Shown here one piece after another: positions 27,786-36,905 of a DNA stretch of 64,000 bases. The position numbers were made by a program, and so were the translations under genes. Source of the stretch: Castellaniella defragrans. Its GTDB lineage: Bacteria > Pseudomonadota > Gammaproteobacteria > Burkholderiales > Burkholderiaceae_B. Where the stretch lies: the NCBI RefSeq assembly GCF_014203015.1, contig NZ_JACHIB010000007.1:1634-65633 (forward strand), read 5' to 3'. The notes beneath the pieces were generated by a model. That model saw nothing but the letters and a program-made list of their open reading frames with translations, made no database searches and was not told the DNA's origin. Position 1 is the first letter of the stretch. The number at the start of each line of letters is the position of its first letter.

Positions 27786-28378
27786 CAGAGAGGGTCCCCC
27801 AGGAGCAGCGCGTCGATGCCGTCGCACAGGGCGTGCAGCAGCAGGATGTGGATTTCCTGGATACGCATGGTGCGGTCGTGCGGGACGCAGAGGTGGATGT
27901 CGGTCTCGTAGAGCAGGGTGCCGATCTGGCCGCCGCCCTTGCCGGTGAGGGCGATGATCTGCATGTCGCGCTCGTGCGCGGCCTCGACGGCGCGCAGCAC
28001 GTTGGGCGAATTGCCGCTGGTGGTGATGGCCACCAGGATGTCGCCGGGCTGGCCCAGGGCGGCCACCTGGCGCTCGAACACGGAATTGAAGCCGTAGTCG
28101 TTGCCCACGGCGGTCATGATGGAGGTGTCGGTGTTCAGGGCGATGCCGGCCAGCGGCAGGCGGTCGCGCTCGAAGCGGCCCACGAGTTCCGCCACGAAAT
28201 GCTGCGCGTCGGCGGCGGAGCCGCCGTTGCCGCAGGCGAGGATGCGGGCGTTGTTGGTCAGGGCGCCGAACAGCAGGTCGACCGCGGCCGCCAGGGCGGG
28301 CGCCAGTTCGCGGGCGCTGGAGCGGAACGCGTCGACGGCGTCGTCGAAATGCGACGTCATGCGGGAGGTCATGTCCAT
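27785..28378 (-). CDS. diaA: SIS-domain protein, DiaA/GmhA-like
   Basis: A 197-residue sugar isomerase-fold protein with ILACGNGGSAADAQHFVAEL, ALNTDTSIMTAVGNDYGF and ITTSGNSPNVLRA motifs. It resembles phosphoheptose isomerase GmhA and the DnaA initiation factor DiaA. The position between yraN and dolP argues for the DiaA ortholog; an isomerase role is not excluded. I chose the ATG at 28378; two more in-frame ATGs lie 6 and 18 bases later. Confidence 0.85.
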   Translation of the reverse strand: MDMTSRMTSHFDDAVDAFRSSARELAPALAAAVDLLFGALTNNARILACGNGGSAADAQHFVAELVGRFERDRLPLAGIALNTDTSIMTAVGNDYGFNSVFERQVAALGQPGDILVAITTSGNSPNVLRAVEAAHERDMQIIALTGKGGGQIGTLLYETDIHLCVPHDRTMRIQEIHILLLHALCDGIDALLLGDPL

Positions 28379-28435
28379 GGGACCGATTATCGCATGAGCA
28401 CGCGGCCCCGGCGCCTGTGAACGTAACAGTTTGAG

Positions 28436-28510
28436 GGATGAGTCCAGACACGGGGCAGTCCCTGCGGACTGCTCCGTGCCTGACGAATCCGAACCGCTTG
28501 CAAGCGGTGA
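28436..28510 (+). repeat. Two-hairpin intergenic repeat family 1, copy 1
   Basis: This 75-base element matches 30250-30176 read on the other strand. Hairpin one (28449-28478) has 13-base arms around CTGC with one G-U pair. The conserved spacer TGACGAATC follows, and then a perfect 16-base palindrome ACCGCTTGCAAGCGGT (28493-28508). It lies in the gap between yraN and diaA. Confidence 0.75.
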
Positions 28511-28589
28511 GGCGGACAGGCAACGCAGCATGGCGAGGCCAGGCGCCGAAGGTAAGGATCAGAATCAACCAGACAGGACCCGAGGTGTT

Positions 28590-29171
28590 TTACGCGCGGA
28601 AGGCGTCGCGGATCCAGCGGGGCCGGTCCGCCTCGAAGGCCACCACGTCGAAGCGGCAGGCCGGCGCCGCGCCGCCGAAGTGCAGCCGCGCGAGCCGGGG
28701 CAGGAAGTGGTGCGCGGCGCGGATCAGCCGGGCCTGCTTGGAGCGGTTTACACTGGCGGCGGCGCCGCCGAAGACCGGGTTGCGGCGTTCCCGCACCTCG
28801 ATGAACAGCAGCACGGCGCCCTCGCGGGCCACCAGGTCGATTTCCCCGGCGCGGCAGCGCAGGTTGACCGCCAGGATGCGCACGCCGCGCGCTTCCAGGT
28901 GGCGCGCCGCCCGCGCCTCGGCCGCGCGGCCCTGGCGCTGGGTCGGGGATCCGGCCGGCGGCGGCCCGGCGGCGGCGAGGCCGGGGGGCTTCGCAGGACC
29001 CGCACGGTCGGCAAGGTGGGCGGGGCCCGCAGGATCGGCAGAGCCGGCGAGGCGGGCGGGGCCGGCGGTGGAGCCGGCGGCCGCCGTTCCGCTGCGCCGC
29101 AGCCGCCGCTTGCGGCGCGCCACCGCGCCGCGCTGGGCCTGCCGGGCGGCTTCGTAGGGATCGGCGGGCAT
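28590..29171 (-). CDS. yraN: UPF0102 (YraN) family protein with N-terminal extension
   Basis: The C-terminal 115 of 193 residues form the YraN fold, a restriction-endonuclease-like domain: [29 protein letters not shown] and [10 protein letters not shown] carry the acidic residues and the final basic position. The function is unknown; a role in DNA or envelope maintenance is only suggested by context. Residues 1-75 are a basic then alanine/glycine/proline-rich extension not usual in the family, and an internal start is possible. It is divergent from rsmI with 36 bases between. Confidence 0.85.
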   Translation of the reverse strand: MPADPYEAARQAQRGAVARRKRRLRRSGTAAAGSTAGPARLAGSADPAGPAHLADRAGPAKPPGLAAAGPPPAGSPTQRQGRAAEARAARHLEARGVRILAVNLRCRAGEIDLVAREGAVLLFIEVRERRNPVFGGAAASVNRSKQARLIRAAHHFLPRLARLHFGGAAPACRFDVVAFEADRPRWIRDAFRA

Positions 29172-29207
29172 GGCAGGACATCAACTCCGCAGGAGGAAGG
29201 ATCGAGT

Positions 29208-30134
29208 ATGACGGACAGCGCAGACTGGGAAAAGGCCGGGCCGACATGGAAACGTCACGCCGGGCTGGCGGCGGGCCAGTCCTGGCCGGCGGGCTGCCTG
29301 TACGTGGTCGCCACGCCGATCGGCAACCTGGAAGACCTGAGCCTGCGCGCCTGGGAGGCGCTGCGCCGCTGCGACGCGATCGCGGCCGAGGACACCCGCA
29401 CCACCCGGGCGCTGCTGGATGCCTGGGGGATCGCCACGCCGCTGCTGGCGGCCCACCGCCACAACGAGCGCGAGGCGGCCGAGGCCGTGATCCGGCGGCT
29501 GGCCCAGGGCGAGCGCATCGCCCTGGTGTCCGACGCCGGCGCGCCCGCGGTGAGCGATCCCGGGGCGCGGGTGGTGCGCGAGGTCCAGGCGGCCGGCTAC
29601 CGCGTCGTGCCCCTGCCGGGGCCCAGCGCCGTCATCGCCGCCCTCATGGCGAGCGGCGCCACCCGCGACGAGGAGCCCGGCTTCGCCTTCGCCGGCTTCA
29701 TGCCGTCCAAGGCGCAGGCGCGCCGCAAATGGCTGGAACGGTGGCTCGCCTGGCCGGTGCCGGTGGTCATGTTCGAGACGCCGCACCGCCTGCGGGCGGC
29801 CCTCGCGGACCTGGCGGCGGCGGCCGGGCCGGGCCGGCGGCTGACCGTGGCGCGCGAGCTGAGCAAGCGCTTCGAGGAGATCCGCACCCTGCCGGCGGGC
29901 GAGGCCCTTGCCTGGCTGGACGGGGACGCCCACCGCGAGCAGGGCGAGTTCGTGCTGGTGGTGCACGCCGCCGAGGCAGCCGAGGCGGCGGACGAGGAGC
30001 TGTCGGCCGAACAGCGCCGGCTCATGGAGGCGCTGCTGGAGGACCTGTCCGTGCGCGACGCGGCCCGTATCGGCGCCCGGGCCACGGGGCTGGCGCGCGA
30101 CCGCCTGTACGCCTGGGCGCTGGCGCGGGAATGA
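29208..30134 (+). CDS. rsmI: 16S rRNA (cytidine-1402-2'-O)-methyltransferase RsmI
   Basis: A 308-residue TP-methylase-fold enzyme. Motifs: LYVVATPIGNLEDLSLRA, AAEDTRTTRALL, LVSDAGAPAVSDPG and LPGPSAVIAALMASG. The C-terminal 60 residues form the RsmI helix-turn-helix-like domain. The ATG at 29208 follows an excellent AGGAGGAAGG ribosome site. It faces the yraN-diaA-dolP group, as yraL does in E. coli, but lpoA is missing between rsmI and yraN. Confidence 0.96.
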   Translation: MTDSADWEKAGPTWKRHAGLAAGQSWPAGCLYVVATPIGNLEDLSLRAWEALRRCDAIAAEDTRTTRALLDAWGIATPLLAAHRHNEREAAEAVIRRLAQGERIALVSDAGAPAVSDPGARVVREVQAAGYRVVPLPGPSAVIAALMASGATRDEEPGFAFAGFMPSKAQARRKWLERWLAWPVPVVMFETPHRLRAALADLAAAAGPGRRLTVARELSKRFEEIRTLPAGEALAWLDGDAHREQGEFVLVVHAAEAAEAADEELSAEQRRLMEALLEDLSVRDAARIGARATGLARDRLYAWALARE

Positions 30135-30175
30135 GTCCGGATGGGGCCATTTTCAAATTGTGGCATCTCTCCACG

Positions 30176-30250
30176 TCGCGCCTTGCAAGGCGCTCCGATT
30201 CGTCAGGCACCGATCAGTCCGCAGGGACTGCTCGGTGTCCGGACTCATCC
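30176..30250 (-). repeat. Two-hairpin repeat family 1, copy 2 (overlaps the end of rlpA)
   Basis: Reverse-complement partner of 28436-28510. Hairpin one spans 30208-30237 with 13-base arms containing one mismatch, and the perfect palindrome GCGCCTTGCAAGGCGC is at 30178-30193. Several bases differ from copy 1 on both sides of the stems, preserving pairing. The rlpA stop codon (30214-30216) lies in its first hairpin. Confidence 0.75.
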
Positions 30251-31269
30251 AGCGCGATCACGGGGTTCAGCCCGGCGGATTCCGCCAGCCGCGAGGCGGT
30301 GTGGGCGGCCTCGTCGCGCGACAGGTAGGGGCCCATGCGGACCTTGTAGAGCGGCGGCTGGTGGGTGACGGTGGCGGGGCCGGCCTGGCCGGCGGCCTCG
30401 ATGTTGACGCGCCGGGCCAGCGCCTGGGCGTTCTGGGCCGAGGAGAAGGCGCCGAATTGCAGATAGACGCCGCCCGGCTGGCGCATGCCGGGGGACGCGG
30501 GGGCGGGCTCCAGCGGCGCCAGGGGCTCCAGCGGCGCGGGCGGGGGCGCGGCGGGCAGGCTGACCGCCTGCGTCCGGACCGCGTCGGACGGCGGGGGCGC
30601 CGTGGCGGGGGCCGGCTTCGGGGCCGGCGCGGCGGCCGAGGCGGAGGCGGAAGTGGGGGCGGACGCCATCAGGGGCGCCGCCGGATAGCGCCCGGCGCGG
30701 ATGTCGGCATTGGTGATGGCCTGCACCACCACCCGGCCGCTGCCGGGGCCGAGCAGGCCCAGCTTGGCGGCGGCCACGTAGGACAGGTCGATGATGCGCC
30801 CCGGGTGGAAGGGGCCCCGGTCGTTGATGCGCACGATCACCGAGCGGCCGGTGCCTACCCGGGTGACCCGCGCGTAGCTGGGGATCGGCAGGGTCGGATG
30901 CGCGGCCGTCATGGCGTACATGTCGTAGGTCTCGCCATTGGCGGTCCGTTCGCCGTGGAATTTGCGGCCGTACCAGGAGGCCAGGCCTTCCTGGCGGTAG
31001 GGCTGGTCCTCGCCGATGGGGATGTAGCGCACGCCGAAGACTTCATAGGCGCGGAAATTGGCCGGTGCGTGCCGCTCGATGCGCGGCACGGCGTCGGGGA
31101 TCGACTCGATGTCGGCCGGGATGTCGCGCCCCGGGCCGTCGTCCTTGTAGTAGCCGCCCGAGCGCGAGGCGCAGCCCGCCAGGACGAGCAGCGCGGCGCC
31201 CAGCAGGCCCAGGACGAGTCCGCGCGCCGCCCGCCTCGCGGCCCGCATGCCGCCCGGCGTACCGCTCAT
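30214..31269 (-). CDS. rlpA: Septal ring lytic transglycosylase RlpA-like lipoprotein
   Basis: A 351-residue lipoprotein with lipobox LLVLAGC (cysteine near residue 33). A double-psi beta-barrel domain follows (about 90-185) with GLASWYGRKFHGERTANGE, MTAAHPTLP and the catalytic-type NDRGPF. Then come an alanine/proline linker and a C-terminal SPOR domain (about 275-340) that binds denuded septal glycan. The ATG at 31269 overlaps the rapZ stop in ATGA. The last eleven codons (DESGHRAVPAD) are supplied by the repeat at 30176-30250. Confidence 0.93.
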   Translation of the reverse strand: MSGTPGGMRAARRAARGLVLGLLGAALLVLAGCASRSGGYYKDDGPGRDIPADIESIPDAVPRIERHAPANFRAYEVFGVRYIPIGEDQPYRQEGLASWYGRKFHGERTANGETYDMYAMTAAHPTLPIPSYARVTRVGTGRSVIVRINDRGPFHPGRIIDLSYVAAAKLGLLGPGSGRVVVQAITNADIRAGRYPAAPLMASAPTSASASAAAPAPKPAPATAPPPSDAVRTQAVSLPAAPPPAPLEPLAPLEPAPASPGMRQPGGVYLQFGAFSSAQNAQALARRVNIEAAGQAGPATVTHQPPLYKVRMGPYLSRDEAAHTASRLAESAGLNPVIALDESGHRAVPAD

Positions 31270-32141
31270 GGCCGCGGCTCCTGCAGCCTGGGGTTGCGGT
31301 GGCGCACCAGCAGGGGGGAGTGGTCGGCGAAGCGGCGGGCGAGCTGTTCGGTGACGTAGACCGAGCGGTGCTGGCCGCCGGTGCAGCCGATGGCCACCGT
31401 CAGGTAGTTGCGCGTGTCCTGCATGTACAGGGGCAGCCATTTGCGGATGAAGGCCGCGATGTCGTCGATCATGCTCTCGACGCTGCCGAACTGGGCCAGC
31501 CAGGCGGCGACCGGGGCGTCGCGCCCCGTCAGGGGGCGCAGCTGCGCGTCGTAGTGGGGGTTGGGCAGGCAGCGCACGTCGAAGACCAGGTCGGCGTCGT
31601 GCGGCACCCCGCGCTTGTAGGCGAAGGACTCGAAGGTCAGGATCACCGCGGGGCGGTCCGTCTGGACCAGGTCGCGCACCCAGGCGCGCAGCTGTCCGGG
31701 CGCCAGGTCGGACGTGTCGATGACGTGTTCCTGGTTGCGCAGGGGCGCCAGCAGTTCGCGTTCGCGGGTGATGCAGTCCTGCAGGGAAGGGTCCAGGCCC
31801 TCGTGGCGCAGGCGGTCGGTCAGGGGGTGGCGGCGCCGGGATTCGGAATAGCGCTGCATCAGGGTGTTGTCGTCGGCATCCAGGAAGATCACGTGCAGCG
31901 CGGTGCCCATGGCGCGCAGGCTGGTCAGGATCCCGGGCAGGTCGTCCAGGTCGCCGGGCGTGCGCACATCGATGGCGACCGCCACGCGCTCCAGGCCGCT
32001 GTCCTGGGTGCTGGCGATGAACTCGTGCAGGAAGCGCACCGGCAGGTTGTCGATGCAGGTGTAGCCGGTGTCTTCCAGCATGCGCAGGGCCACGGACTTG
32101 CCCGAGCCCGAGATGCCGGTGATGAGGACGATGTTCAGCAT
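31266..32141 (-). CDS. rapZ: RNase adapter protein RapZ
   Basis: A 291-residue nucleotide-binding protein. The Walker A motif is GISGSGKS, a Walker B-like strand is FLDADDNTL, and the C-terminal domain contains VRCLPNPHY, GCTGGQHRSVYV and a basic end. In enterobacteria RapZ guides RNase E to the GlmZ small RNA and so controls glucosamine-6-phosphate synthesis. It follows hprK, as in other ptsN-linked operons. Confidence 0.95.
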   Translation of the reverse strand: MLNIVLITGISGSGKSVALRMLEDTGYTCIDNLPVRFLHEFIASTQDSGLERVAVAIDVRTPGDLDDLPGILTSLRAMGTALHVIFLDADDNTLMQRYSESRRRHPLTDRLRHEGLDPSLQDCITRERELLAPLRNQEHVIDTSDLAPGQLRAWVRDLVQTDRPAVILTFESFAYKRGVPHDADLVFDVRCLPNPHYDAQLRPLTGRDAPVAAWLAQFGSVESMIDDIAAFIRKWLPLYMQDTRNYLTVAIGCTGGQHRSVYVTEQLARRFADHSPLLVRHRNPRLQEPRP

Positions 32142-32232
32142 GGCGGGCGCGGCGGGCGGGCCATCGGCCGCGGTGGAAGGAAGCCTCGCCCGGCTGCGCC
32201 CCGGGCGGCGGGGCAGGGGCCCGGGCGCGCGC

Positions 32233-33171
32233 TCACGTCCGCGCCTCCCGGGAGCTTTCCATGATGGCCAGCGCCTGGCGTTCGATGAAGTCGCCCATGG
32301 TGTCGATGCCGCGCAGGCTGAGGATGGTGTTGCGCACGGCGGCCTCGACCAGCACGGCCAGGTTGCGGCCCGCCGCGACCTGCAGCATCACGCGGCGGAT
32401 CGGGATGCCCAGGATGTCCTGGTATTCGTCCTGGGTCGGCAGGCGCTCGAAGGTTTCCGGGGTCATGCGCACCAGGTGCACGATGAGCTTGATCTTCATC
32501 TTGCGCCGCACCGAGGTCTCGCCGAAGATCGTGCGGATGTCCAGCAGGCCCAGGCCGCGGACTTCCAGCAGGTTCTGCAGCAGGGGCGGGCACTGGCCCT
32601 CGACGAAGTTGGGCGCGGTGCGCGAGAGTTCGACGGCGTCGTCGGCCACCAGCCCGTGGCCGCGGGAAATCAGCTCCAGGGCCAGCTCGCTCTTGCCCAG
32701 GCCCGATTCGCCGGTGATCAGCACGCCCAGGCCCAGCACGTCCATGAAGACGCCATGGACCGTGGTCTTGGGCGCCATCCGCTTGCCCAGGTAGATGCGC
32801 AGCAGGTCGATCAGCAGGGCGGCGTCGATGGGCGTCGCCAGCAGCGGGATGTCGTGGTCCAGGCAGTAGGCCCGCAGATCGTCGGGCGCCCGCGTGCCGG
32901 ACGCCAGGACGATGGCCGGGACGCCGCCGGCCACCAGGTCGTCCAGGTGGTGCAGGCGCCGGCGCGGTTCGAGCCGCGTGTAGTAGGACATTTCCTCGGC
33001 GCCGAAGACCTGGATGCGGCCCGGGTGGATCAGGTTCAGGTGGCCGATCAGGTCGGCGGCGGCGCCGCCGGTGTCGGAAATCAGGCGATGCGCGGCGGCT
33101 TCCTTGCCCGAGACCCACGAGAAGGCGATCTTCTCGGCGTTGTCACGAATCAGCTCTTGGATGGTCAGCAT
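32233..33171 (-). CDS. hprK: HPr kinase/phosphorylase
   Basis: A 312-residue bifunctional enzyme that phosphorylates HPr on serine. The N-terminal domain is followed by the kinase domain with P-loop GESGLGKSELALELI, the capture strand VADDAVELSR, and the signature segment EVRGLGLLDIRTIFG. Together with ptsN it indicates a nitrogen-related PTS. Its start overlaps the end of ptsN by 29 bases. Confidence 0.96.
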   Translation of the reverse strand: MLTIQELIRDNAEKIAFSWVSGKEAAAHRLISDTGGAAADLIGHLNLIHPGRIQVFGAEEMSYYTRLEPRRRLHHLDDLVAGGVPAIVLASGTRAPDDLRAYCLDHDIPLLATPIDAALLIDLLRIYLGKRMAPKTTVHGVFMDVLGLGVLITGESGLGKSELALELISRGHGLVADDAVELSRTAPNFVEGQCPPLLQNLLEVRGLGLLDIRTIFGETSVRRKMKIKLIVHLVRMTPETFERLPTQDEYQDILGIPIRRVMLQVAAGRNLAVLVEAAVRNTILSLRGIDTMGDFIERQALAIMESSREART

Positions 33172-33640
33172 GTTCAGGGGCCGGGGCGCTCGCGCCAGTC
33201 AGGATGAGTTGGTGGACTTCCCGAGGGTCCGTGGACTGCGTCAGGGTCTGGCGGATGCCGGCGTCGGACATCAGGCGGGCGATGCCGGCCAGCAGGTCCA
33301 GGTGGGCCTGGGTGGCGGTTTCCGGTATCAGCAGGAAGAACAGCAGCCGCGCGGTGCGGCCGTCGTTGGCGTCGAAGCGGACGGGTTCTGCGAGCCGGAC
33401 GAAGGCAGCGTGGGGCTCGCGCAGGTCCTTGAGCCGCCCGTGGGGGATGGCGACCTCGTGGCCCAGCGCCGTCGAGCCGAGCCGTTCGCGCGCCAGCAGG
33501 CTGTGGAACACCGCCGTGCGGGCGACGCCCTGATGGTTTTCAAACAGCAGGCCGGCGTGCTCGAAGGCACGCTTCTTGCTGGTGGCAGCCAGGTCCAGGA
33601 CGATGTTGTCGGGCGGCAGGATGCGGGCAGTGAGATTCAT
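33143..33640 (-). CDS. ptsN: PTS IIA component, nitrogen-regulatory (EIIA-Ntr)
   Basis: A 165-residue mannitol/fructose-type IIA domain with the phosphoacceptor histidine in EVAIPHGRL (about residue 67) and typical TSKKRAFEHAG and LLFFLLIP segments. It receives phosphate from NPr and modulates potassium and nitrogen functions. I chose the ATG at 33640; another in-frame ATG is nine bases upstream. It is downstream of hpf and upstream of hprK. Confidence 0.94.
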   Translation of the reverse strand: MNLTARILPPDNIVLDLAATSKKRAFEHAGLLFENHQGVARTAVFHSLLARERLGSTALGHEVAIPHGRLKDLREPHAAFVRLAEPVRFDANDGRTARLLFFLLIPETATQAHLDLLAGIARLMSDAGIRQTLTQSTDPREVHQLILTGASAPAPEHADHPRADS

Positions 33641-33744
33641 GGCGTCCATTATAGGTAAATGGGCCGCAAACAATATGGCCCCGGACGGTCGTCTCGAGGC
33701 CATGTGCTCATCCGGGCCGGGGAAGGCGGCCCTGCCAGCCGCCG

Positions 33745-34068
33745 TCAGGCGGGGATTTCCTGGCGCTTCGGGGGTTCGTGGACGTGGTTCTGAGCCTTGG
33801 TCTTGTACTTGATGACCTGGCGGTCGGCCTTGTCGACCAGCAGATCGATGGCCGCGTACAGGTTGTCATCCGAGGCTTCGCAGTGCAGGTCCTTGCCACG
33901 CAGGCGCATGGTGATTTCGGCGGTGTGCTTGAGGGGCTCGATCGAGAGCATGACCTGGGTGTCGATGACCTGATCGAAGTGCCGCAGCACGCGTGCCGTC
34001 TTGGTTTGGACGTATTCGCGGATGGCCGGGGTGATTTCCAGATTGCGACCGGTGATTGTCAGGCTCAT
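33745..34068 (-). CDS. hpf: Ribosome hibernation promoting factor (short HPF)
   Basis: A 107-residue member of the RaiA/HPF family that dimerises and silences ribosomes in stationary phase. It shows MSLTITGRNLEITPAIREYV, a basic helix region and DDNLYAAIDLLVDKADRQV. A strong AAGGAG ribosome site precedes the ATG. In many Proteobacteria hpf follows rpoN; here it follows lptB directly. Confidence 0.95.
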   Translation of the reverse strand: MSLTITGRNLEITPAIREYVQTKTARVLRHFDQVIDTQVMLSIEPLKHTAEITMRLRGKDLHCEASDDNLYAAIDLLVDKADRQVIKYKTKAQNHVHEPPKRQEIPA

Positions 34069-34097
34069 ATGCAGACTCCTTGCGGAAAGACGGGGAG

Positions 34098-34112
34098 GGT
34101 TCCGGGGGAACC
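34098..34112. other. Short inverted repeat in the hpf leader
   Basis: GGTTCC GGG GGAACC forms a 6-base-pair stem within the predicted 5' leader of hpf. A role in translation or mRNA stability is possible but unproven. Confidence 0.3.
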
Positions 34113-34161
34113 GGGTGCGGACGGGATTGGCCTCCTTTTCTGACAGTTCGATGACAGGTCC

Positions 34162-34189
34162 AGTGTACCCATTGCCCCCGCCACATCAA
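34162..34189 (-). promoter_or_regulatory. Candidate sigma-70 promoter of hpf
   Basis: On the minus strand TTGATG (34189-34184) and TACACT (34167-34162) are 16 bases apart. This would start a transcript about 85 bases before hpf. Confidence 0.45.
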
Positions 34190-34256
34190 GGGCCCTCTTC
34201 CGGTGTAAGATGGCGGGATCGGCTGGTGCGCGGAACAGTCCGCCACGGGCCATGCG

Positions 34257-34291
34257 GCGGGGGATTGCGCAGTTCCGGCAAAATCCCCCGC
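34257..34291. terminator. Perfect inverted repeat just after lptB
   Basis: GCGGGGGATT and AATCCCCCGC are exact 10-base arms with a 15-base loop, starting five bases beyond the lptB stop. A hairpin could end the kds-lpt transcript, although no U-run follows. Confidence 0.4.
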
Positions 34292-34295
34292 ACGC

Positions 34296-35084
<789 letters not shown>

Positions 35085-35089
35085 GAGGA

Positions 35090-35692
35090 TCAGCGGCGGC
35101 CCGCCTGCTTGGCCTTGCACCGGGCGATGGCCTGGTCGATGCGGGACTGGGGCTGCGCCAGGGAGCGGACGCGGCCGCCGGCGGCGGCCGAATTCGGCCC
35201 GCCGAACGCCTCGTAGGTGCCGGACTTCTGGTGGTAGACGATGCGCGCGCCGCGCACGTTGTCGAAGGTCTCGCCGCAGATCTGGCGCGTCACGGTCGCC
35301 TGGCCCGTGAGGGTGATGTCGCCCGACGTGCCGGCGTAGTCGGCCTGCAGGCCGGTGGCGATGAGCGTCTCGAATTTCTCGGGGTTTTCCTGGCGGATGG
35401 TGACGAACTGGCCCTTGGCGGCCGTGGCGGTGCCGAACTGGTTGCCCTGGGCGTCCTCGCGCGTGACGAGCTTGTCGCCGCGCAGGGTCATCGCGCCGCG
35501 GGTCAGGACCACGTTGCCGGTGAAGGTGCTGACCTTGTTGACGTCGTCGTAGTGCAGGGTGTCGGACAGGATCACCGTGTCGGGTTCTTCCGCGGCGGGC
35601 GCGGGCGTGTTCTGCGCGCCGGCGGCCTGGGCGGCCAGGAAAAGGGCGCAGGCGGCGACCGATGCGATCAGGGCGGGAGACGGGATTTTCAT
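35090..35692 (-). CDS. lptA: LPS transport periplasmic protein LptA
   Basis: A 200-residue periplasmic bridge protein with a signal peptide (cleaved near residue 26, AGAQN) and the OstA/LptA beta-jellyroll: [34 protein letters not shown] and QATVTRQ segments. The C-terminal 40 residues are basic and variable. The start overlaps the lptC stop in ATGA. Confidence 0.94.
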   Translation of the reverse strand: MKIPSPALIASVAACALFLAAQAAGAQNTPAPAAEEPDTVILSDTLHYDDVNKVSTFTGNVVLTRGAMTLRGDKLVTREDAQGNQFGTATAAKGQFVTIRQENPEKFETLIATGLQADYAGTSGDITLTGQATVTRQICGETFDNVRGARIVYHQKSGTYEAFGGPNSAAAGGRVRSLAQPQSRIDQAIARCKAKQAGRR

Positions 35693-36306
35693 GGGTGTGC
35701 GTTTTTTTGGGGTGCGGCGTTGCGGGCAGCCTGGTCTTCGCCTGAAATCTTGACGTCGCTGGCCGCCGTGACGGTGAGCTGGCGGGTGCGATTATCGTAG
35801 CGCATGCCCGTGCCCCGCAACGTGGAATGGCCGTTGACGACCAGCGCCGGGCGGTCGGTGTGGACCAGGTCGCGGTTGGGTTCGATGATGAGCTGGGTGC
35901 TGCGCACGTCGAGCAGCTGGTGGTCGGCGTCGGGCAGGCGTTTCACGTGGGCGTTGCCGTTGAGCACGATGCGGTCGCCGTGCTCGTCGACCGTGCCGTG
36001 GTCGGCGGTGCCTTCGGTGATGGGCGTGTCGGGCTGGTGGCCGACCGCGCGCGGCGCGGTGATCTCGTAGGCGCCGGTGTCCGGGAAGTGCTCCATGGCC
36101 TTGCCTTCGAGGCGGTTGATGGCGCGCCCGGCCGCGTCGGTGCGCACCATCACGAACCGGTCCGACCAGGAATCGCGCTCGTGCGTCACGCGCCGGGGCG
36201 GGTCCACCTCGATCGAGCGCAGGGCGTAGTCGGACGCCCACCAGGTGCCCAGCACCAGCAGGCCGAGCAGCAGCACGGCCACGAGGCTGGGCAGGCGGTC
36301 CTTCAC
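35689..36306 (-). CDS. lptC: LPS export ABC transporter periplasmic protein LptC
   Basis: A 205-residue inner-membrane-anchored jellyroll protein with one N-terminal helix ([23 protein letters not shown]) and beta-strands such as [12 protein letters not shown] and [12 protein letters not shown]. It receives LPS from LptBFG and passes it to LptA. The GTG start at 36306 overlaps the kdsC stop, and its stop overlaps lptA, so translation is coupled on both sides. Confidence 0.92.
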   Translation of the reverse strand: MKDRLPSLVAVLLLGLLVLGTWWASDYALRSIEVDPPRRVTHERDSWSDRFVMVRTDAAGRAINRLEGKAMEHFPDTGAYEITAPRAVGHQPDTPITEGTADHGTVDEHGDRIVLNGNAHVKRLPDADHQLLDVRSTQLIIEPNRDLVHTDRPALVVNGHSTLRGTGMRYDNRTRQLTVTAASDVKISGEDQAARNAAPQKNAHP

Positions 36307-36905
36307 TGGATGGCTCCGCCCAGCGTGGACAGCGAGGCGGTGAAGCAGGCGCCCAGGCGGCCCTGTGCCGCCAGGATCAGGTCGCAGCATTCGCGCACGG
36401 CGCCCGCGCCGCCGCGCAGGGTGCTGGTCCAGTGGGCCGCCTGGCCGACGTAGAAGGGAGCGTTGGGCACGCTGGCGGCGAAGCCCACGCACTGCAGCAC
36501 GGGCAGATCGATGATGTCGTCGCCCATGTAGCCCACGGCCTGCAGGGACAGGCCGGCCTCGCGCGCGAGTTCCTCGACCGTGGTGATCTTGTCGCGCACG
36601 CCCTGGAGCGCGGGGGAGATGCCCAGCTCGGCGGCGCGGCGGGCCGTGATGGCGCTCTTGCGGCCGCTGACCCAGGCGACGCGGATGCCCTGCTCGCGCA
36701 GCAGGCGCAGGCCGTGGCCGTCGAGCGCGTTGAAGGGCTTGACGGCCTCGCCGTGCTCGCCGTACCAGAGGCTGCCGTCGGTCAGGATGCCGTCCACGTC
36801 GAACACCATCAGGCGCACGGCGCGCGCGCGGTTGCGGACCGTTTCCGGGACGCGGGCCAGGATCTGGGCTTCGGCGGGGTGGGAGAAACCGGGCTGTTCG
36901 TTCAT
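36303..36905 (-). CDS. kdsC: 3-deoxy-D-manno-octulosonate 8-phosphate phosphatase KdsC
   Basis: A 200-residue HAD phosphatase of the Kdo pathway. The catalytic motif is FDVDGILTDG, with SGRKSAIT as motif II, a conserved lysine in GVRDKITTV, and YMGDDIIDLPVL as motif IV. It lacks a cap domain, as the tetrameric KdsC family does. One-base overlap with kdsD upstream and four-base overlap with lptC downstream. Confidence 0.96.
   Translation of the reverse strand: MNEQPGFSHPAEAQILARVPETVRNRARAVRLMVFDVDGILTDGSLWYGEHGEAVKPFNALDGHGLRLLREQGIRVAWVSGRKSAITARRAAELGISPALQGVRDKITTVEELAREAGLSLQAVGYMGDDIIDLPVLQCVGFAASVPNAPFYVGQAAHWTSTLRGGAGAVRECCDLILAAQGRLGACFTASLSTLGGAIQ

Noticed and set aside
28386-28585. 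Possible small RNA or RNase P RNA gene in the yraN-diaA gap.
   Set aside because: The structured part is fully explained by the repeat, and the remaining sequence lacks the conserved RNase P segments.
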